Part shown: positions 59,159 to 64,000 of the stretch, one piece after another
Layout: every line of letters begins with the position of its first letter
Numbering within the stretch: the first letter of the stretch is position 1
Assembly (NCBI GenBank): GCA_033032175.1
Contig: CM065304.1
Span: forward strand, 17,174,001 to 17,238,000
Reading direction: 5' to 3'
Length of the DNA: 64,000 bases
Source of the DNA: Saturnia japonica
Taxonomy: Eukaryota > Arthropoda > Insecta > Lepidoptera > Saturniidae
Program-made: the position numbers and the translations under genes
Notes under the pieces: generated by a model
The model's database searches: none
What the model saw: only the letters and a program-made list of their open reading frames with translations
Told to the model about the DNA's origin: nothing

Positions 59159-59200
59159 AATAAAACTTTGTATTATTTTTAGTTTTGAAACTCAAATAAA
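59159..59200 (+). terminator. Polyadenylation signals of the coiled-coil gene
   Basis: AATAAA occurs at 59159-59164 and again at 59195-59200, about 125-165 bases after the stop codon. Confidence 0.6.
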
Positions 59201-59209
59201 CTTAGCTAT

Positions 59210-60370
59210 TTTATGCATCGCCTGATTTCCTAACAAATTACTACCTATTAAATTATATCGAGATAGGTAATTAAGTGAAACAAAATTACTTTGAAATACT
59301 ATGATTGTTTTAAAATCACGGTATTTAAGGTTTGATGAACTTTTGTTGTAATTGGAAAATATTATTGATAAATTACGAAACAATGTCAGCGTTATACAGC
59401 AGCTAACCATTGGCTTCCTCTGAAAATGGCCGCATCTGGCAGGAGTCTACTATTGGCTCATAACGTGATATCGCATTTTATTGTGAATAATTGAGTCCAT
59501 AATAGGATTTTTTATTTTTTTTTATTTTGTCTACTTTACTATAAAATTAGTTATATATTAATATATTATAATCAGTAGATTCTATCTCCAAAACATTTAC
59601 ACTCTACCTCAGCACAAGAAAAATTAGTCTTTCTACACGGTATAAATAAATGTAATACTTAAATCTTCTATGATATGTACAACAATACTTTTGTATGGAG
59701 TATGTAGATAGAAGATTAAAATCGGTTGATATTTTTGTATAACCATTGATTCAAATTGAGATATTATAATACCCAACTTTACGTAGTCATGATGATCAAT
59801 TTGATAAATCACTAGACGTTTCGTCTGATATCTCTGGGTTCAAGTCTGCCGGCACATACACATACATAAGTATATTTGTTTTCGGAATTCCTGTTCACTT
59901 TTATTCGTTTCACCGAAATATTAATGATTTTCAACGAAAGTGCCGTGAGGAAACTAGGTTTCTAGAGGACCCGTAATACGATATTTAGGGTCGAAAAGAA
60001 AATAAAAAATCTTCAGGATTGTAAAACAAAATAAAACATAAAGACTGACTGCGGCACGGATTTTCGAAAAAGGTATATAATATAAATGTCTGTATTGGTT
60101 AGATCAAGAATGGTATACCATTCCTATACCTATACCTATATACCTATACATACCTTTATACCTTATATATGTATAAATAATAATGTAATGTTTGTGTATA
60201 TATGTATACCTTTTTATATATAAAAAGTACTTTTATATTATGAAAAAAAAACTGATAGTACCATTAGTTCTTTAAATAATTTGGAATGAAAAAATAGTAA
60301 TAATTAACAATACAGCTGACGTGTTGGTATATACGTAATATAGAGGGTAGTATCATTATATTAAACAACT
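59210..60370. other. AT-rich intergenic sequence
   Basis: No gene. It includes a palindromic-looking, CTATAC-rich microsatellite, listed next. Confidence 0.45.
60113..60170. repeat. Imperfect (CCTATA)n satellite stretch
   Basis: Repeated ACCTATA/ACCTTTATA units with drift. Confidence 0.8.
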
Positions 60371-60985
60371 AGCTGTGCCCCATAGTTTATCCGACGAACA
60401 CCACGCCGCACCGCTCCGCGCCGCCAATGCACCTATATTGCCTATCATCTTCGATCAATATCAACCTATCATAGATATTCTCACTTCCCGAAAGTACAAA
60501 TTATATTAATTTTCCATTGTCTCATAAAATATGTGTTCAAATAACATGCTATAATAGGCAAAGTTTAAATTCATAAGATTGCCTTTATGATGATGTAACT
60601 TTTGTTCGTTGCATAAAATTATTATATTCATAAATCACTTTTTAATATTCAACAAATTTTTGTCACAAAATAGATTTTGTCACAAATAGATTCGATATTT
60701 TTAAATATACTAAGGACCAATATTTTGTTTGTGCATTGTGTTTATGTATCATTAACCATTACGCCAGCGCACGCGGATAATTCAGTTCGGGAACACTTCA
60801 CTTCCGACTTACCTAACAAAAATCAATATGAGAGGTGTAGCCTAATATTAGATAGCCTATAACCACCTACTATTCCTTGTAGATCTGGCTTTCATACACA
60901 AAAATAACTTTTTGAATCCAACTGGTAGTACCAGAGATTAGTGTGTTTAAACAAGCAAACCAACAAAAAAACTCTTCGGCTTTAT
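60371..60985 (+). repeat. Dispersed repeat family B, most complete copy
   Basis: It starts CTAGCTGTGCCCCATAGTTTA, has CCACGCCGCACCGCTCCGCG, ATTACGCCAGCGCACGCGG, AACTGGTAGTACCAGAGATTA and ends with CTCTTCGGCTTTATTATATT. It has no ORF longer than about 60 codons and is about 615 bases. It defines the family used for the copies inside the intron. Confidence 0.7.
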
Positions 60986-61414
60986 TATATTAAAATAATA
61001 TAAATAGTCTATTTATATAGATAATCTAGATCAAGGGTGAATGAATATCGATGAACGGTCTTATTTTTCTTTTAGAAGACGCTATAATTCTGGGAATAAA
61101 GTTTGATCTCTAGAACAAATTGTATTTATAGATACACCTACATTCACTCATTCCTGTATTAACATTTGTAATGAATAAGTGAAATAAAGCGAACCCATCG
61201 GTTGCGCTTACATTATATAGTGATCAATACACATACACACATATTATGTACATACTGGTCAATGGTAAAGAATACCTAAATGATTTTTTATGGTTTTGAT
61301 TTTATGGTTATGGTTTTTTATGGTTTAATCACTACTGCAGGGCAGGAAAGCATTCTTCTGTCATAATATAAAAAAGTGTTGATTGGTTCTTTATCCAGAG
61401 TCTACGATTAGGGT

Positions 61415-62050
61415 AGGGATAATTTGGTCGAGTTTAACTGCACTAAGAGACAAGTTTTTGCGTTCATAACTAAAAAAACTCATTTACTATGGACCCACAA
61501 TTCCAACACACAACTGATACCATTCTTCACCCCGAGGCAAAGACCGCTGTTATATAAATCGCAAGTCCGACCCGACCCTTTAATCTGGAATACTAGCTTG
61601 GTTCTTTTGACTCGGCTCAAAGACAAGTTGTATTAATTATTGACGATCCTAAATTCACAAACGTTATCTATCTAACTTTTAAGGTTTTTTTTGTCTAAAG
61701 TAAGTTTTTGTTACGAGGTGTTGTTCGACATGATGAAAACGGGTTACCTTTCGCTATTGCATCGTTTGTCGTCGGCAGGAAGTTCATCCTCACACCTTAA
61801 AGCTTCAATGGTCGCGGAAAGTCTGGTTTCATAGGAGTTTCGTCCTGTGAATGCTTCGGATGTGGAATGAGATTCCTGTTGGGCTACCCAGAGGACTGTA
61901 GTACGGGACTTTTCCAGAGAGTAATGAACAGGGTTTTTAAAGGGTTAGCAACGTGCATGTTATGTTTCTGATGCTGCACGCATCCATAGGCTTCGGTGAC
62001 CGCTTATCAACAGGTGAACGGCATACTTTTTTGTCACCGTCGTGGTATAG
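61415..62050 (+). mobile_element. Jockey-like non-LTR retrotransposon relic, second copy
   Basis: The frame reads VEFNCTKRQVFAFITKKT and then PRQRPLLYKSQVRP, a stretch just after the RT catalytic domain in this family. After breaks come DDPKF-like and FRRSF/NASDVE-like blocks. The 3' UTR GTGACCGCTTATCAACAGGTG at 61997-62017 and the A run match 47040-47095. It is more eroded than the copy at 45970. Confidence 0.75.
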
Positions 62051-62369
62051 AAAAAAACTTACATCCGAAATTACTGAGGCTAGAAAAATTTAATATAAGG
62101 TTACATTTATCACGAAGGAGATTATTACGATGCAATGGAGCAATGGAAAATACTTTAGTCAAAGGTGTAAAAACAGCAATTAATTTATTAAACGCCTACA
62201 TAAAGCTTACTTTATTTATTTAGCGATACATGATGATCTTAGAGCCAACAGAATACACAAAGAAATAACATACAGAAGGCCATTTAAATGTTCACACAGA
62301 TATACAGTATTAAAGGTAGTTATATAAATTTAATAAAATTGTCTGGTTAGTTTTTTTTATAGTACTGTT

Positions 62370-62480
62370 CCTATTGGTAAGCATAGTACAATCCTAACAC
62401 AACGGCGACTACCGAGAGATCGAAATCCGTCAACGGTCGCCGCTGTCATGCTGGCCTGCATTAACCTATTCAGTGCCAGT
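62370..62480 (-). repeat. Repeat with GGTAGTCGCCGTTGTGTTAGG block
   Basis: It is the reverse complement of 51450-51570 (ATGCAGGCCAGCATGACAGC and GTCGCCGTTGTGTTAG). The (GTAG)-rich stretch at 62535-62565 follows nearby. Confidence 0.6.
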
Positions 62481-62829
62481 GACTCGCCACTGACGCGGGT
62501 TCACTTTTGCCGCACTTATGAAGCCGGCGACCCGCGTAGTAGTAGAGTAGCTAGAGTAGCGCGAGTAGATTTTAATTAACAATACTTCTTATTGCATATG
62601 TTGGTTTTCAGATAAACATACTGTTTTTATTATTTTAATTTTTAATACAATATACATATATACAGCGTGTTTTTTTTACTGGGCCAGTATGGTGGAATCT
62701 GAGATCATACGAGATACAGGGAATCTGTCTTAGGAATTAGTGTTGTAAAATATCGATTAAGTATTGATTTTCAGTTGTACTATCGATTAATCGATAGTTT
62801 ATTTCCAATAGAAATTAGGTACATGGATT

Positions 62830-63046
62830 TTTTTTTTTTTTATTTTTATTTATTTGAACACTTACATAATAAACACTAAAACGAGTAAAGAAAAATAGAC
62901 AAAGAACATTGCTTAGTGCTACTATAATTAAAAGTGTAGACTACATGATAAATAGAATATAGCGAGTAACAAGAAACAGACGAGAGATCAAATTAAAGGT
63001 AATAAACAACATAAATTCTAATATATAATAAACTACTGGATCAAAA
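62830..63046 (-). mobile_element. 3' UTR of the LINE ending at 63047
   Basis: T-rich start at 62829-62851 reads as an A-rich tail on the minus strand, followed by non-coding sequence leading into the ORF. It is inferred as the element's 3' UTR. Confidence 0.5.
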
Positions 63047-63571
63047 TTATTCTTCTAAGTGAGCGAAATATTTTTTGATTGCCGGAACGTCGTCATTTAA
63101 AATGTCTAGCTTGTTAGATTTATGGAGTATGTTAACAAGTCTTGTTATTCGCGCTATGGGAGCATTATACCCCAAGTTTGAAACAACTCCTTCTGTTGCA
63201 AACAGATTAAAACTAGCTGGCCTTGGCAATTTTCTTGGAACAGTAAATGATAAAGACAATAAAAGATTCGGTGCCTCTATGGAGCCTTTAATCAACTTGG
63301 TGAGAAAAACAACGTCTAGCATGCGTCTTCGATTAGTTAATGTGCATATATTAAAGTGTTTCAGACGGTCGCCATAACTTTGCAGTTTCTTACCTAAGTA
63401 ACAAGCATAAGTAAGATGCCATAGAAATCGCTTCTGTACTCGCTCCACTTTATTATTATAAACATCGTAGAAAGGATTCCATGCAGTACTACAGTATTCC
63501 ATTATACTACGCACCAGCGCAGGCTGAGGCTGCTTTTTATGTTTGCAATAAAGATTTGCGCCAAAGCCCAT
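63047..63571 (-). mobile_element. Non-LTR retrotransposon reverse transcriptase, intact C-terminal 174 codons
   Basis: The frame reads LVRSIMEYCSTAWNPFYDVY, then KVERVQKRFLWHL, NICTLTNRRRMLDVVFLTKL and ends KYFAHLEE. This is the conserved C-terminal region after the reverse-transcriptase domain of jockey/CR1-type elements. The open frame without a single stop is unusual here, so this is among the youngest relics in the window. It is cut on its 5' side at about 63575 by another repeat. Confidence 0.85.
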
Positions 63572-63574
63572 TTT

Positions 63575-64000
63575 TAGGGTTCCGTAACTTAAAAAAAAGG
63601 AACCCCTATAGGATTACTTCGTTGTCCGTCCGTCCGTCTGTCTGTCAAGACCATTTTTCTCAGGAGTGCGTGGAGATATCAAGTTGAAATTAATATCAAA
63701 TACTCAGGGCTACAATCCCTTGGAGCTGTGAAAAAATCAAACATCATCAACGCATTTAACAGATACTGCCGTTTATGCCGCATATTTTAACACTCAAAAG
63801 GCATAAAAACCTATAGGGTACTTCCAGTTGATCTAGAAACATAAAATTTGGCTGGAAGCTAGGTCTTATAGCACAAATCAAGAAAGAAAAAAATCCGAAA
63901 ACCTTTTTTTTTTTGTTATTGTATACAAAATACATTGTAAACGTATTTGCAGTATGTAAACTGACCGTGGCATATATCGATGTATGGGGACAACAGTTTT
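63575..64000 (+). repeat. TTTTAGGGTTCCGTA-type dispersed repeat, running off the window
   Basis: TTTTTAGGGTTCCGTAAC, AAAAGGAACCCCTATAGGATTAC and CCGTCCGTCCGTCTGTCTGTC are hallmarks of a very widespread animal repeat. It starts exactly where the LINE frame stops. Only one copy is seen here. Confidence 0.6.

Overview
This window looks like gene-poor nuclear DNA from an insect, most likely a moth or butterfly. The DNA is strongly AT-rich. It carries many short, decayed dispersed repeats of kinds I know from lepidopteran genomes, non-LTR retrotransposons with jockey-like and other reverse transcriptases, degenerate mariners, a Helitron and tRNA-derived SINEs. The one confident gene has GT-AG introns. 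No rRNA gene, functional tRNA, CRISPR array or bacterial-type operon is visible. Assignment to Lepidoptera rests on recalled repeat types, so it is probable rather than proven.

The gene lies on the + strand at 26653-59035. Four coding exons (26653-26847, 57652-57810, 58002-58273, 58351-59035) join in consistent phase into a 436-residue open protein, and the first intron is about 30.8 kb. The protein has a short coiled coil spread over exons 2 and 3, a basic segment and a long acidic C-terminal half. Its function is not established.

Layout. 1-12070 holds three copies of one mariner-like transposon on the minus strand. One is full length (10693-12004), one is internally deleted, and one enters from outside the window and is interrupted by a tRNA-derived SINE. 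12800-18400 holds dispersed repeats, a 1.2-kb inverted-repeat element, and a 51-codon membrane smORF on the minus strand (13996-14151) with a good splice acceptor and start context. 19800-26250 holds a cluster of small repeats, a palindromic MITE and three copies of a very short A-tailed retroposon. 26500 onward is the gene and its huge intron, which is a repeat graveyard: four copies of a 600-bp repeat (three intronic, one beyond the gene), a decayed Helitron Rep/helicase (52190-53560) interrupted by a SINE, and several reverse-transcriptase tails. 59200-64000 returns to intergenic repeats, ending with two more non-LTR retrotransposon fragments.

The most interesting items are the short retroposon family with target-site duplications (one exact at 16 bp), the membrane smORF, the unidentified coiled-coil gene, the mariner copies that share flanking DNA, and the 1.2-kb inverted-repeat element with unrecognised coding debris. 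Most other open reading frames in this AT-rich DNA are chance or transposon relics.
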